Source of the DNA: Cohnella rhizosphaerae
GTDB lineage: Bacteria > Bacillota > Bacilli > Paenibacillales > Paenibacillaceae
DNA length: 64,000 nucleotides
Reading direction: 5' to 3'
Assembly (NCBI RefSeq): GCF_029525575.1
Contig: NZ_JAPDIA010000008.1
Location: forward strand, 310,001 to 374,000
The notes under the pieces are model-generated. The model saw only the letters and a program-made list of their open reading frames with translations, had not been told where the DNA came from and searched no databases. Positions 27,679 to 39,205 of the stretch are shown one piece after another. Every line of letters starts with the position of its first letter. The stretch's first letter is position 1. Made by a program: the position numbers and the translations under genes.

Positions 27679-29154
27679 TCATGATCCGCCTGTATCGTTG
27701 AGCGCGTAGCCGATGCTTTTTTTTGTCCGTCGTCTTGGGCGATCCGGTGAACCAGAACTTGTAGCAGACGGCGTCGCCGTGACCGTTGAATCTGGCAGGA
27801 TCGAATAGCGCCCACGGATTGTAGGTACGCATATTGCGCCAGGCAACGCCGTTAAAATAGTACAAAATCGGGTTCGTTGCGTTTTTGACCCAGTTGAGGC
27901 CGTCCGTCGAAGTCGCGCAGCCGATGCCTTCGTAGGATTGGGTATTTCCGCCGCTGTACCACAATTTGTACAGATTGTCCGACAGCTTCAGTACGTTCGC
28001 GCCCACGGTGGCATAGCGATAATCCCAATCGTTCACGGTGCCGTGCGGAATAACGACTGCCGGGCCGGCTTTGCTCCAGGTGATCCCGTCCGTGGAGACC
28101 GCAAGCGCGAGCTGTTCGAACGAGATGCCCGTAATGTCGTTGCGCGTCACGATACTATAATACATCACATAACGGTTACTCATCGGACTGGCCACATTAA
28201 GCGTTGCCGGATTTTCGGGGGAAGTACAACACATCCGCGGGGCCGAAGGATGCGGCGTTATAGGTCGGCGCGCCTCCGACAGGAGCGGCGAACAACGGAT
28301 TCGCTACGTCTTGAACGATCGGCCGATCCGACGACCAGAACGTGCCGTCGGTCGAATTGGCGGTTCGGATCATGCAGACGTTCGGCGGGGAAGGACAAGC
28401 GTTGTAATCGGTAAAGGCTGAATTCCAGTACCAGATGCGATAGGGCTGCCCGATCCCGAATCCGTTCGGATCATAGAGCACGCGCGAATGCCGCGCCGTG
28501 CTCACCAGGCCCGTCACATTCGTCTGAAAGGTCCAGTTGATGCCATTCGGGGAGGTCGCATACGCGATGCCGCCCGCGCTTTGATAATCGTACCACATTT
28601 TATAAAAAAGCAAAGCCGCCATTCGGCGCAAATCCCGCTGCATCGTAGCGAACCGTCTGATAGTAGGCGTCCGTCGCGGGCGAATAAACCGGGTCGCCCG
28701 GGTACTCCGCCCAATGGCACGATGGCAGTCCGCAGGGGGCCGTCGTTACTTGCGTAAGGCCGAAAACCGCGACGGTCGCGTTTTGAGCGTTTTTGCCGGT
28801 GACGGTCACGGTGGGCAGGAAGGTAAGCGTCGGCCCCCGGTTCGTAACGGTGCATCGGACGCCGAAGCAGTCCAGATTGGCGAATACGGGGTCGATCGTA
28901 AACGTCGAATACAACTGGTTGACGTCTCCGAGCTCGACCTGATAGAGGACGTAAGTATCTTGGCTGCCGAAGCCTGCGCCTGCAGGCGCTGCCGTAAAGG
29001 CCTCAAGCACGACGATCGGACTGCCTTCGACCGTTTGGGAGGTGGCCGCATTGTTTTCGACTTTGACGACAAGGGAAGTTACCGGTCTGCCGCCCCCGTT
29101 CGAAGGCGCGCGATTTTCGATCAATCCAGTCGACAGTATGACGGGTCCCGCCAC
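27679..29154 (-). CDS. Two-part surface protein: small beta domain plus GH43-like beta-propeller (frame broken at three runs)
   Basis: Removing one base from each of the runs at 28604-28609, 28217-28221 and 27717-27724 joins three overlapping pieces into one protein of about 490 residues. GTG 29154 lies 8 bases after AAAGGAG. Residues 1-140 (ILSTGLIENRAPSNGGGRP...VTVTGKNAQNATV) are homologous to the whole neighbouring 138-residue protein. The rest has repeated units such as YKMWYDY...GIAYATSPNGINW and YKLWYSGG...GIGCATSTDGLNW, typical of five-bladed propellers of the GH43/GH32/GH130 class; I cannot identify catalytic acids. No signal peptide, so if external it is probably deposited on the spore from the mother cell. 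This role is inference from the adjacent exosporium-like genes. Confidence 0.65.
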
Positions 29155-29183
29155 AATTTCAACTCCTTTCGCTGGAAAAGCGT

Positions 29184-29597
29184 CTAAGTGACGGGCAGCA
29201 CCGCGTACGTGCGAACGATCGTTCCGTCGGCGCTTTTTCCGGTAACCGTAACGGTCGGAATCGACGTGATCAACTGGCCGGACGACGTAACGGTGCAGCG
29301 TACGCCGAAGGCGTCCAGATCGGCAAACACATGATCGAGCGTAAACGTCGACATCGGTTGGTTGACATCCGCGAGCGAAATTTGGTTAACGGCGTACGTG
29401 GCTTGAACGCCGAATCCTCCGCCGATCTGACGCTCGAAAAACACTTCAATCGCCACGACGGGGAGCCCCTCGGCGGACTGAAGCACGGCCTGATTGTTCT
29501 CCACGCGGATAACAAGACTCTGCACCGGCCTAGCGCCCCCGGGCACCGCGGCGCGGTTGTCGATGACGCCTGTCGACAGCACGATAATTTGCGACAA
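29184..29597 (-). CDS. Small beta-rich protein paralogous to the N-terminal domain of its neighbour
   Basis: About 137 residues from TTG 29597, which is 8 bases after GAGAGG; GTG 29606 would add three residues but abuts the RBS. The sequence IIVLSTGVIDNRAAVPGGARPVQSLVIRVENN...VTVTGKSADGTIVRTYAVLPVT aligns along its length with residues 1-140 of the downstream two-part protein. No signal peptide or membrane segment. Function unknown; the array context suggests a spore-surface component. Confidence 0.65.
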   Translation of the reverse strand: MSQIIVLSTGVIDNRAAVPGGARPVQSLVIRVENNQAVLQSAEGLPVVAIEVFFERQIGGGFGVQATYAVNQISLADVNQPMSTFTLDHVFADLDAFGVRCTVTSSGQLITSIPTVTVTGKSADGTIVRTYAVLPVT

Positions 29598-29782
29598 TTC
29601 GTTCACCTCTCTTTCTTTGCATGCATATTCGCCTCAACGCAATTTAGAACGGAAAAAGGCCCTTGCGCGCAAGAAGTGGATAGCGGTCTGACGACGGCTA
29701 TGTCGATCTTGGCCAGCAAGGGCAACGTATGCTTCATGTATGGCAGATGCTGCACGTTTAACGCAAAGCGGAACGCATAAAG

Positions 29783-30232
29783 TCAAACATTGCCGATCGC
29801 AAGGCCGGTAAACGTAATCGGACCGATCACATTGGCTGAGGCGGCTGCCGACGCTTCGATGGTCAGATTGTAGACGATAAAGCCCGTAGCCGCAGCAACG
29901 TTAAAGTCGATCGTGCTGAACGAAGCGGTGTAAAATCTTTCGGCGAGCGCACCGGACTCCACGTTCAAAGCTTTAGAAAAGATCTGGATGCCGGAACCCA
30001 CATTGTCCGGAACTCGAAAAACGCGAATCGTAATAGCGGGATTTCCGGCCGTCGCCTGGATGCCAACCGTGCCCTTCAGTTCTACGCGATTGCTTAATGG
30101 AACCGGAGGCACGATAAAGATGCCTAAATTGGCCAGCTGCAAGCCAGGCGCCACGGGAATTGTCAACGGCGCGGTACCTCCGAGCACGCTGCTTGGTACA
30201 CTAGCTTTGTAGTCCAACAGATCGTTGCTCAT
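29783..30232 (-). CDS. Exosporium protein C-like paralogue 1
   Basis: 149 residues; ATG 30232 follows GGGGGAGGTGAT. Pattern shared with the next two genes: short N-terminal LLDYKASVPSS, APLTIPVAP, then VELKGTVGIQA, ITIRVFR...IQIFSKA, RFYTASFSTIDFNV and the closing GPITFTGLAIG. This resembles the Bacillus cereus group proteins named exosporium protein C as I remember them. No signal peptide, as expected for proteins assembled on the spore from the mother cell. The 176 bases between this gene and the next one downstream (29607-29782) hold no gene I can support. Confidence 0.6.
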   Translation of the reverse strand: MSNDLLDYKASVPSSVLGGTAPLTIPVAPGLQLANLGIFIVPPVPLSNRVELKGTVGIQATAGNPAITIRVFRVPDNVGSGIQIFSKALNVESGALAERFYTASFSTIDFNVAAATGFIVYNLTIEASAAASANVIGPITFTGLAIGNV

Positions 30233-30250
30233 CCTTCATCACCTCCCCCG

Positions 30251-30682
30251 TTAATTCGGTACTGGACCGAATGCCAATGCGCTGAGCGTTATCGGTCCGG
30301 CCACGGAGGCGGGATCGTTGCTTGACAGCCTGCTCACTGCAAGCGAATAAATATGGGCGCCGACCGGCACGTTAAAATCCGCCGTAATGGCGCGCACGCA
30401 ATAAAATTGCTCGGCCCCGTTCTGAAGTCCTTGCTGCGATCTGAAAATAAGCGAGCCGTCCCTGAAAAACGAGATGACGACTTGCGGAACGTTAAGCGTA
30501 GCGGCGATGCCGATCGTCGCGTCCAGCTCTACCCGGTTATTCGGCGGACTGCCGGCGGGCAGCGCGATCGTGACAGAAGCCAGGACCTGCGTTGACGGCG
30601 ACAAGGGGATCGTGATGGGCGGCGTGCCCGCCGCGGTTCTCGAAGGCACGCTTGCGGCTGCAGCTAAAATGCTCACGGCCAT
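30251..30682 (-). CDS. Exosporium protein C-like paralogue 2
   Basis: 143 residues. Same architecture as its two neighbours: ITIPLSPSTQVLASVTIALPAG, NNRVELDATIGIAATLNVPQVVISFFRDGSLIF, FYCVRAITADFNVPVGAHIYSLAV and GPITLSALAFG. The order of beta segments suggests one compact beta sandwich. Separated by 18 bases from the next gene, so cotranscribed. Confidence 0.6.
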   Translation of the reverse strand: MAVSILAAAASVPSRTAAGTPPITIPLSPSTQVLASVTIALPAGSPPNNRVELDATIGIAATLNVPQVVISFFRDGSLIFRSQQGLQNGAEQFYCVRAITADFNVPVGAHIYSLAVSRLSSNDPASVAGPITLSALAFGPVPN

Positions 30683-30714
30683 AGTCGAATGCCTCCTTTC
30701 TTCTGCAGAATTTT

Positions 30715-31164
30715 TTACGTGATAGCCAATCCGCTGAGTGTCACAGGGCCGAACAGTTGTACGGTCGACTGCCCCGCAACCGAGATGATGGCGGATACGT
30801 TCAGCAAGTAGACGTGAAATCCGAGGGGCACATTCTGGTCGACCGTGCTGAAGCTGACGTTATAAAAATAGTTGCTGGTCGCCCCGATCGTTTGCGTGCC
30901 GAGCTGCGTATTGAAAATTTCCTGCCCGTCGCGATACAAATGAAATTGGAGGGCGTTGTTGAACGTAGGTCCAAGATTTTGAACGCCGACATCGACCGAT
31001 AACAATACATTGCCGGATGCGGTATCGGCGGATGCTTGGGGAATAAAGATCCCCAGGTCCGCCAGCTGAAGCTGCGTCGGAACCTGGGGAATCGTGACGG
31101 GTGCCGCCCCGCCGCTAAAGCTGTCGGGCACGCTGGCGCTATAATCCAGAATCGTGATCGCCAT
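30715..31164 (-). CDS. Exosporium protein C-like paralogue 3
   Basis: 149 residues. The extended SD AGGAGGTGAT places the start at ATG 31164 (MAITILDYSASVPDS), not at the GTG at 31173 that lies inside it. Shared blocks: APVTIPQVPTQLQLADLGIFIP, LSVDVGVQ, LQFHLYRDGQEIFN, FYNVSFSTVDQNVPLGFHVYLL and FGPVTLSGLAI. First gene of the five-gene minus-strand array. No clear sporulation promoter could be assigned in 31165-31282; CATAACCTG on the minus strand is only a partial sigma-K -10. Confidence 0.6.
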   Translation of the reverse strand: MAITILDYSASVPDSFSGGAAPVTIPQVPTQLQLADLGIFIPQASADTASGNVLLSVDVGVQNLGPTFNNALQFHLYRDGQEIFNTQLGTQTIGATSNYFYNVSFSTVDQNVPLGFHVYLLNVSAIISVAGQSTVQLFGPVTLSGLAIT

Positions 31165-31282
31165 ATCAATCACCTCCTATCCGATAAGACAGGTTATGCG
31201 TGCGGGGAGGGAATAATTGTGCGAAAACCTTCTTCATTCGGATTTAGGCGAGCCTCAATATATTTGTTCGTCGCCTTCCTTC

Positions 31283-33239
31283 TTACGAGGTCGCCGAGCG
31301 AGCGCCGCTGCGGATGCTCCGCAAATAGGTGGCGCAGGTGACGCCGAAGTAGGCGGCCTGCATGACGAGGTAGATGCCGAATACGACGGCCGCGTATTTA
31401 AGGATCGGACTCCCGAGCAGGTTGCCCAGCGCCTGAATGGCGAACAGGGCGTGAACGCTGCCGACGACGCATGGGATCAGGAAGACGAGTCCGACCTGCG
31501 TGACGACGATACGCCGGATCTCGGCGGCGGTCATGCCGATGCGGGACAGCGCCTTGAACTGCGCCTGGTCGTCCTGCAGCTCCGTGAACAGCTTGAAGTA
31601 GATCAGACTGCCCATCGCGATAAAAAAGAGCAGAGAGATAAACAAGCCGATGAACAGCGTCAGCGAAATCGATTGATTGGTGGACACGTAGCTTGGCACG
31701 CGATAAGTCTGCGCTTGCGAGATGAAAGCCGGATCTATGGCTTTGTCGATCTTGGCTACCGTGTCCTCGCTATGCTCCCAGTCGGACCAGTCGTAGCCGT
31801 AGCTGACGAGCCGACTCCGGGGGAGCGGCAGAGGCGTTCAACTGTGCATAGCGTGCGTCGTCTACGACGAGCAGGTAGGTCGCGAACAAGACGGGACTTG
31901 TCACTGCGCCAGCCAATTGATCGGTCAATTGCAGCTTGAGTCTTTCGTTGCCTATCGAAAGGCGAATCGCGCCGTTCTGGATGGGGCGATAGCTCTCCAT
32001 TTCTTGATAGGGCAGGATCAGCACGGCCTCGTCGCCTGCGAGAGCTGCCGTCTTGCGGCCAAGCACCTTGGCTTCGCGGTTGTAGTCGCTCTCGGACACG
32101 ATCATCGCGTCGAACTCGTCTTTTCGGGCCGTCGAGCCTTCCTTGGCGAGATGCTCGCCGAGCAGGCCTGACAGCTCTTGCTGCCGGGTGATATGCAAAC
32201 CTTCCTCGCGTACGATCCGAACCACCTCCGCGGGGTCGATGACTTGATGGGCGCCTTCGCCGCGTTCGATGAAGCCGATCGCGAATGGCGCATGATCGAG
32301 AATTTGCGATTTTTGAAGTTGCTGCAGGACGTAGACGGTGCCCGAGGCCGACAGCACGACCGCGCTCATGACCGTGATGACGAACAGGAGCCGCGCATTG
32401 TCTTTCATTTTGTAGACGAGCTGGGAGACGGTCAGCATCTTCGTCCGATCGTAGTAAAACCGTTTGCGCCGCATAAGCAGGCGAAGGATCGCGACGCTGC
32501 CTTGGGCATACAAAAAATAGGTGCCGACGACGGTGAGTCCGATGACGGGCAGCGACAGAACCAGAAAGGTGCGGGAGGTCATCGTCATCGCGAGCGCATA
32601 GCCGCCTCCAAGCGTCAGAAAACCAAGAACGGCAGCCCAAACGGATAACTTGGGCTCCGGCTTCGGCTTGCGCGCTTCGCGCAGCAGCTCGACGATCTCG
32701 GAGCGGCCGACCCGAAAGAGCGTCAGCAGCGTAATGATCATGAATAAGGCGAAAAAGCCGGCCGCCGTCATCCATAAGGCCGCGGGAGGCACTGCAAAGC
32801 GAATCGTCTCGCCCGAGCCGAGCAGCGCGCCGAGCGCCAGGAAAAACAGCTTGCTGAACAGCATGCCAAGTCCAATGCCGGCCGCGATGGACACCGCTGC
32901 GATGGACGCGCTCTCGTACAGCACCATTTTGCGGATTTGGCCGCGTGTCATGCCGAATAGCGTGAACAGCCCGAATTCCTTTTTGCGCGTCTTCATGAAC
33001 GCCGAGTTCGAGTAGAGGACAAAGAAAAACGAAAAGACGATGATCAGAAATTCGCAGGCCAGCATGCCTTGCTTCACTTGAAGCGCGCCCTTGATCTCGC
33101 CGCTTTGAACGTCGGGATGAAGCAGAAACGCCGCGTAGAGGTAGAAGATGAGGACGGAAAACACGCTGCTTAAAATAAAGGCGCTGTATGCGCGCCAATT
33201 GCCGCGGACGTTGCTAAGCGCGAGCGAACGGAACGTCAT
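31283..33239 (-). CDS. bceB: BceB-type ABC transporter permease (frame broken at a G-run)
   Basis: About 651 residues after removing one base from the G5 at 31819-31823; without this the last 150 residues, with the final three membrane helices, are lost. ATG 33239 lies 7 bases after GGGAGGG. Ten membrane segments in the 4+... arrangement of the Bce/FtsX-like family, with a large extracellular domain of about 200 residues between helices 7 and 8 (from VYVLQQLQKSQ to the join). TRKKEFGLFTLFGMTRGQIRKMVLYES is the typical cytoplasmic motif. Such transporters detect and resist peptide antibiotics that bind lipid II-cycle intermediates. It overlaps bceA by 26 bases. Confidence 0.9.
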
Positions 33240-33990
33240 CGAAATTCCCTCCCAGCACGCTGAGCGCATCCAAAATTTGTTGGAAAAACGCCTGCCGGTT
33301 CACGCCGCGGCGAATCTCCGAAAACAGCTTGCCGTCCTTGATGAACAGCACGCGCTTGCAGTAGCTCGCGGAGAACGGATCGTGCGTCACGAGCAGCACG
33401 GTCGCGGACAGGCGATCGTTCAAGTCCTGAAGCGCGCTCATGACGTCCTTGGCGGACTTGGAATCGAGGTTGCCCGTCAGCTCGTCCGCGAGCAGCAGCG
33501 AAGGTTCGTGGATGATCGCGCGGGCGATCGCGGCCCGCTGCTTCTGACCGCCGGAGACCTCGTAGGTCCGCTTGCTTAAAATGTTTTGGATGCCGAGCAG
33601 TTCGGCGATCGGCCGCAGCTTCTGCTCGATGACCGCCGGCTTCGCGCCTTCGAGCACGAGCGGAAGAATGATGTTTTCCTTGATCGGCAGCGTGTCGAGC
33701 AGGTTGAAATCCTGGAAGACGAAGCCGAGCTCGCGCCGGCGGAACAAGGCGATGTCCCGCTCGCTCAAGTTTACGGGATTCGTGCCGCCGATCTCGAGCG
33801 TTCCGGACGTCGGCTTGTCGATCGTGGCGAGCAGATTGAGCAGCGTCGTTTTGCCGCTCCCCGACGGGCCCATGATGCCGACGAATTCCCCTTTGTCGAC
33901 GGATAGGTCGATCTGATCGAGCGCGTGATAGGCGACGCCGCCCTTGGCGCCGTATACTTTGGACAAGCCTTGCGTTTTAAGCACTTGCAT
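33214..33990 (-). CDS. bceA: BceA-type ABC transporter ATP-binding protein
   Basis: 258 residues. Walker A GPSGSGKTT, Q-loop FVFQDFNLLD, signature YEVSGGQKQRAAIARA, Walker B LLLADELTGNLDSKSA (Leu where most transporters have Pro), H-loop VTHDPFSA. The GTNPVNLSERDIALFRRRELG and LDTLPIKENIILPLVLEG segments are characteristic of the BceA/PsdA/LolD-like branch. Pairs with BceB; preceded by a BceR-like operator. Substrate (bacitracin-like or lantibiotic peptides) is inferred from family only. Confidence 0.92.
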   Translation of the reverse strand: MQVLKTQGLSKVYGAKGGVAYHALDQIDLSVDKGEFVGIMGPSGSGKTTLLNLLATIDKPTSGTLEIGGTNPVNLSERDIALFRRRELGFVFQDFNLLDTLPIKENIILPLVLEGAKPAVIEQKLRPIAELLGIQNILSKRTYEVSGGQKQRAAIARAIIHEPSLLLADELTGNLDSKSAKDVMSALQDLNDRLSATVLLVTHDPFSASYCKRVLFIKDGKLFSEIRRGVNRQAFFQQILDALSVLGGNFDDVPFARA

Positions 33991-34088
33991 GCGGGTGAAC
34001 CCTCCTGCCTGTTGTCTTTATGCTTCAAGTATAGCGGCGTCGGGAGGGCCGGCCCATCGATTTTGCTTTCATTTCCGGCGCTTCAACC

Positions 34089-34102
34089 TTACAAAATTGT
34101 CA
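34089..34102 (-). promoter_or_regulatory. BceR-type operator upstream of bceAB
   Basis: On the minus strand TGACA-ATTT-TGTAA fits the inverted-repeat pattern TnACA-N4-TGTAA described for BceR-like regulators. It overlaps the stop of the sensor kinase gene and lies 100 bases before bceA; TATACT (34028-34033, minus) is a candidate -10 between them, with a poor -35, as expected for an activated promoter. Confidence 0.65.
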
Positions 34103-35216
34103 CGTTTGGACGTTATCCCCGGACAGGCGGTGGATGCCGGACGGACGAAATTCAAGCGTGACGGTCGTGCCCTCGCCCTGCGCGGAGTCGATGCGCAGGC
34201 CGACGCCGAGCCGCGCGCAGGCTTGCCTGGCAAGGTAGAGTCCCATGCCCGTCGATTCGCCGGTCAGCCTGCCGTTGCTTCCGGTGAAAAAAGGTTCGAA
34301 CAGCCGGGGCAGGTCCTCTTCTGCGATGCCGATGCCCTCGTCGGTCATGCGAAGCAGCGCCGACCCGTCCTGCCTTTCTTCGATCCGGATCAGGAGACGC
34401 TGCGGGCTTTCGTCCTTTTTGGCATATTTGATCGCGTTGGATACGAGCTGGCCGAGGATAAAGGAAAGCCACTTGGCATCCGTCTCCACGACGGCGTCGC
34501 CCTCGAGCGAGGGGAAGATCGAACGCCGGATAAAAGGCCGCTTGTGTTCGACCAGCACCGCGCGCGCGATCTCGGCAAGGGACGCGGCGCGAAACGACGC
34601 GTCCAGCTCGAATTTGTCCAGCCTGGACGTGTGGAGCATCATATCAAGACCATGCCGCAGGCGGTCGGTCTCCTCCAGGACGCTGCGTTCGATATCGCGC
34701 GTTCCCGCGGCTGCGCCTTGATCGGGATGCCGCTGCATGAGCAGCTCGATGACCGACAGCGGCGTCTTCATCTGATGGACCCAGCGCGCCGTAAAATGAC
34801 GGTGGAACTCCTGCTGCCTTCGAAGTTCGCTCAGCTCGTTCGCGTGGACCGCGTACAGCCGTTCCAACAGGGCAACCAGCGCCCGCTGCTCGCGCGTCGC
34901 GGGCGAGGCGAGCGCGAGCGAGGCGGCAGCGTCGCCGGCCGCCGCTTGCCGCCAGGCTTCGTCCAGCTCGCGCGCGAACGACTTGCGCCGCAGCCAGCCC
35001 GCGGTCAGCCATGCGGCCACGACGAGCGCGACGAGCAGCGCGATATAGGCGTCGTCCGCCCAAGATAGCGGCAGGCCGACATTCCATAGCAGAAGCTGGA
35101 CAAAGGACAGCGCGAGCAGAACCGCGACGGCGAGCGCGGCGACATGGGGGGATTCGGTCGACTGAATAATCCTTTAACGTATACGGGACCTTGCCGTCCG
35201 CGCCGCGCTCACTCAT
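34100..35216 (-). CDS. bceS: BceS-type intramembrane-sensing histidine kinase (frame broken at a G-run)
   Basis: About 371 residues after removing one base from the G6 at 35146-35151 (plus strand). The restored N-terminus has two close membrane helices (VAALAVAVLLALSFVQLLLW and AYIALLVALVVAAWLTAGW) with almost no extracellular loop, the hallmark of Bce-type kinases that sense through their transporter. Phosphoacceptor His in ARWVHQMKTPLSVIE; ATP-binding N, G1 and G2 boxes in QLVSNAIKYAKK, TDEGIGI and STGMGLYLAR. The start overlaps the bceR stop by 8 bases. Confidence 0.92.
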
Positions 35217-35940
35217 GGGCGACCGCCGATCCGCCGTCTTCGGCCGGGTCCGCCTGCAGACGGTAGCCCTGGCCGCGGACGGTGTCGATCGCCTCTTTAA
35301 GTCCCAGCTCCTCGAGTTTGCGGCGCAGCCTGGTGACGTTAACCGTAAGCGTATTGTCGTCGACGAACTGGACGTCGTCCCACAGCGCCTCGAGCAGCTC
35401 CTCGCGGGAGACGATGCGTCCGGCCTGGCGGAGCAAGGCGTGCGCGAGCTGACGCTCGTTCTTAGACAGCGGCACGCGCGTGCCCCGCCACGACAGCTCG
35501 CTGCGGCCGATGTCGAGCGCGAGGCTGCCGGCGGCGACCGTATCGGTGCCGGGCTGCGCCTGACCGCCGGCGTATTCGCCGTAGGCGCGCCGCAGCGCGC
35601 TTTTGATCTTGGCCATGAGCAGGTCGAGCGGGATCGGCTTCGCGACGTAGTCGTCGCCCCCGTTTTCGATCGCCATCACCTGGTCCATCTCGCCCGACCG
35701 CGCGGACAGGAAAATAATCGGCACATTCGATCGCAGCCGGATCTGCCTGCACCAGTAGTAGCCGTCGAAGTACGGCAAGTTGATGTCGAGCAGCAGCAGG
35801 TGGGGCCGCACGTCCTCGAATTCGGCGGCGAGGTCGCGGAAGCGGCTCGCGACATGCGTCTCAAATCCGTACCTTCCGATGTAATCCTGCAGCAGCGCGC
35901 CGATTTTCTCGTCGTCCTCGACGATCATGATGCGGTACAT
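35209..35940 (-). CDS. bceR: BceR-type OmpR family response regulator
   Basis: 243 residues. Receiver domain with acidic pocket (MIVEDDEK), phosphorylated Asp in LLLDINLPYFDGY, Thr/Ser in FLSARSG and Lys in DDYVAKPI, followed by a winged-helix DNA-binding domain (ERQLAHALLRQAGRIVSREELLEALWDD, NTLTVNVTRLRRKLEELG, TVRGQGYRL). Operon bceRS, then bceAB from the next promoter; the expected binding site is at 34089-34102. Confidence 0.94.
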   Translation of the reverse strand: MYRIMIVEDDEKIGALLQDYIGRYGFETHVASRFRDLAAEFEDVRPHLLLLDINLPYFDGYYWCRQIRLRSNVPIIFLSARSGEMDQVMAIENGGDDYVAKPIPLDLLMAKIKSALRRAYGEYAGGQAQPGTDTVAAGSLALDIGRSELSWRGTRVPLSKNERQLAHALLRQAGRIVSREELLEALWDDVQFVDDNTLTVNVTRLRRKLEELGLKEAIDTVRGQGYRLQADPAEDGGSAVAHE

Positions 35941-36000
35941 GCGGCGGGAGCCTCCTTTATCGAATCGTTTGAACGCTTTGCCTTCTGAGGGCGTCGTCCG

Positions 36001-37416
36001 CTAACGGTTCGCATTCGTCACGTCGTTCAGCCAAGCTCCGATGTCCGCGTTGAGCGATTGCAGCTCCGGCACGGCGGTCGCAGCGTCGCTAAGCTTGTAG
36101 CGCGCCTTCAGCGTCAATATTCGCGTCACGCTCTCGTCAATGCGAGCTTCCGTCAACTTGCCCCCATGAACCGCGTTCAGCAGCGCCTTGTACACTTTGC
36201 GTTCGACGTCGTACCCATGGGCGACCAGCAGGATATCGCTGCCGGCCGACACGCTCTTGACGGCGGCGTCCGCCAGATCGTAGTGCTTCGCGATCGCGCC
36301 CATCGTCATATCGTCGGTGATGACGACGCCCTTGAAGCCGAGCTTGCCGCGCAGTTGATCGCCGATGATGACTTTGGAAAACGAAGCGGGCGCTTCCGGA
36401 TCGATCTTCGGGAACAAAATATGCGCGACCATGACGGCGTCCGCATGCTGTCCGATCGCCGCCTGGAACGGTACCCATTCCAGCTTCGCAAGCTGCTCGG
36501 CCGTCTTGTTCAGCACCGGCAGGTCGAGATGCGAATCGACCGCCGTATCGCCGTGGCCGGGAAAGTGCTTGACGACGGAAACGACGCCTTCCTCGCGCAG
36601 CCCCCGCATGGCCGCCAGCCCCATGCGCGTCGCCAGGCCGGCAGTCGTTCCGAACGAGCGGGTGCCGATCACGGGATTGTCGGGATTGCTATTGATGTCG
36701 AGCACCGGCGCGAAGTCGACGTTGAAGCCGGCCGAGCGGACTTCGCGCGCCAGCAGCTCGCCCATGCGCGTCGCCAGCTTTTCGTCGCCCGTTTTTCCGA
36801 CGACGGCCGCATCCGGTATTTTTTTATAGCTGGACGGCAGGCGGCTGACCTTGCCGCCCTCCTGGTCGACGCTCACGAAGAGAGGCGCGTTGCCGGCTTT
36901 GGCATTCGCGGCTTTGATCGCGTTGATGAGCTTCACCGTTTTCGCGACGTCCGCGATATTGTCCTTGTACAGGATGACGCCGCCGATGCGGTCCTCGCGA
37001 ATCATGCGAAGCGTCGAGGCATCCGGCGCCGCGGCGCCTTCGAAGCCGGCCAGAATCATCTGTCCAATCTTCTCTTCTAGGCTCATTTTTGCGATCCGAT
37101 CCTTGATCGGATCGGAAGAAGCGGAGCCTTCCGTCGGCTTGGCGGCAGGCGAAGCCGACGCGGAAGGAGAAGGGGACGCGGATGCGCCGGGCGAAGGCTC
37201 GGCCGAATTCGAGGCGGAGGGCGAGACGGACGGGGACGCGCCGGGCGTCGTCGCCGGCGCGGAGACCGACGGACTCGCCGGATCGGTCTGGGAAGCGGAG
37301 CCCGAAGGGCCGCCGCAGCCGGCCAGAAGCGCGATCGCGGCGGCGGATATGGCTACGGCGCGCAGCGATTGAAGCGGGAAAGACAGCGGCGAACGGACGA
37401 CTTTGTTGCGGGACAT
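36001..37416 (-). CDS. nagZ: Glycoside hydrolase family 3 lipoprotein, NagZ-type beta-N-acetylhexosaminidase
   Basis: 471 residues. Signal peptide with lipobox IALLAGC, then a Ser/Pro/Ala-rich linker (residues about 35-100), then a GH3 domain: FVSVDQEGGKVSRL, VDFAPVLDINSNPDNPVIGTRSFG, the NagZ loop with its acid/base dyad KHFPGHGDTAVDSHLDLP, and the nucleophile Asp in GVVITDDMTMGAI. Such enzymes remove N-acetylglucosamine from muropeptides during wall turnover; it would act outside, attached to the membrane. The C-terminal 100 residues continue the barrel. No partner genes (amidase, MurQ) nearby. Confidence 0.92.
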   Translation of the reverse strand: MSRNKVVRSPLSFPLQSLRAVAISAAAIALLAGCGGPSGSASQTDPASPSVSAPATTPGASPSVSPSASNSAEPSPGASASPSPSASASPAAKPTEGSASSDPIKDRIAKMSLEEKIGQMILAGFEGAAAPDASTLRMIREDRIGGVILYKDNIADVAKTVKLINAIKAANAKAGNAPLFVSVDQEGGKVSRLPSSYKKIPDAAVVGKTGDEKLATRMGELLAREVRSAGFNVDFAPVLDINSNPDNPVIGTRSFGTTAGLATRMGLAAMRGLREEGVVSVVKHFPGHGDTAVDSHLDLPVLNKTAEQLAKLEWVPFQAAIGQHADAVMVAHILFPKIDPEAPASFSKVIIGDQLRGKLGFKGVVITDDMTMGAIAKHYDLADAAVKSVSAGSDILLVAHGYDVERKVYKALLNAVHGGKLTEARIDESVTRILTLKARYKLSDAATAVPELQSLNADIGAWLNDVTNANR

Positions 37417-37450
37417 AATGAACCTCCTTTTGATGTTGGGCCGGCTGAGT

Positions 37451-37486
37451 GAAAAAGCCCCCGCCGCGGTTGCGGCGAAGGGGCTG
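37451..37486 (-). terminator. Terminator of glnS
   Basis: On the minus strand AGCCCCTTCGCCGC-AACC-GCGGCGGGGGCT is an imperfect stem followed by TTTTTC; it ends the minus-strand glnS transcript before nagZ. Confidence 0.8.
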
Positions 37487-37522
37487 GATCGGAATATGGG
37501 TTCGTCCGAGCTGCGATTCGGA

Positions 37523-39205
<1,683 letters not shown>

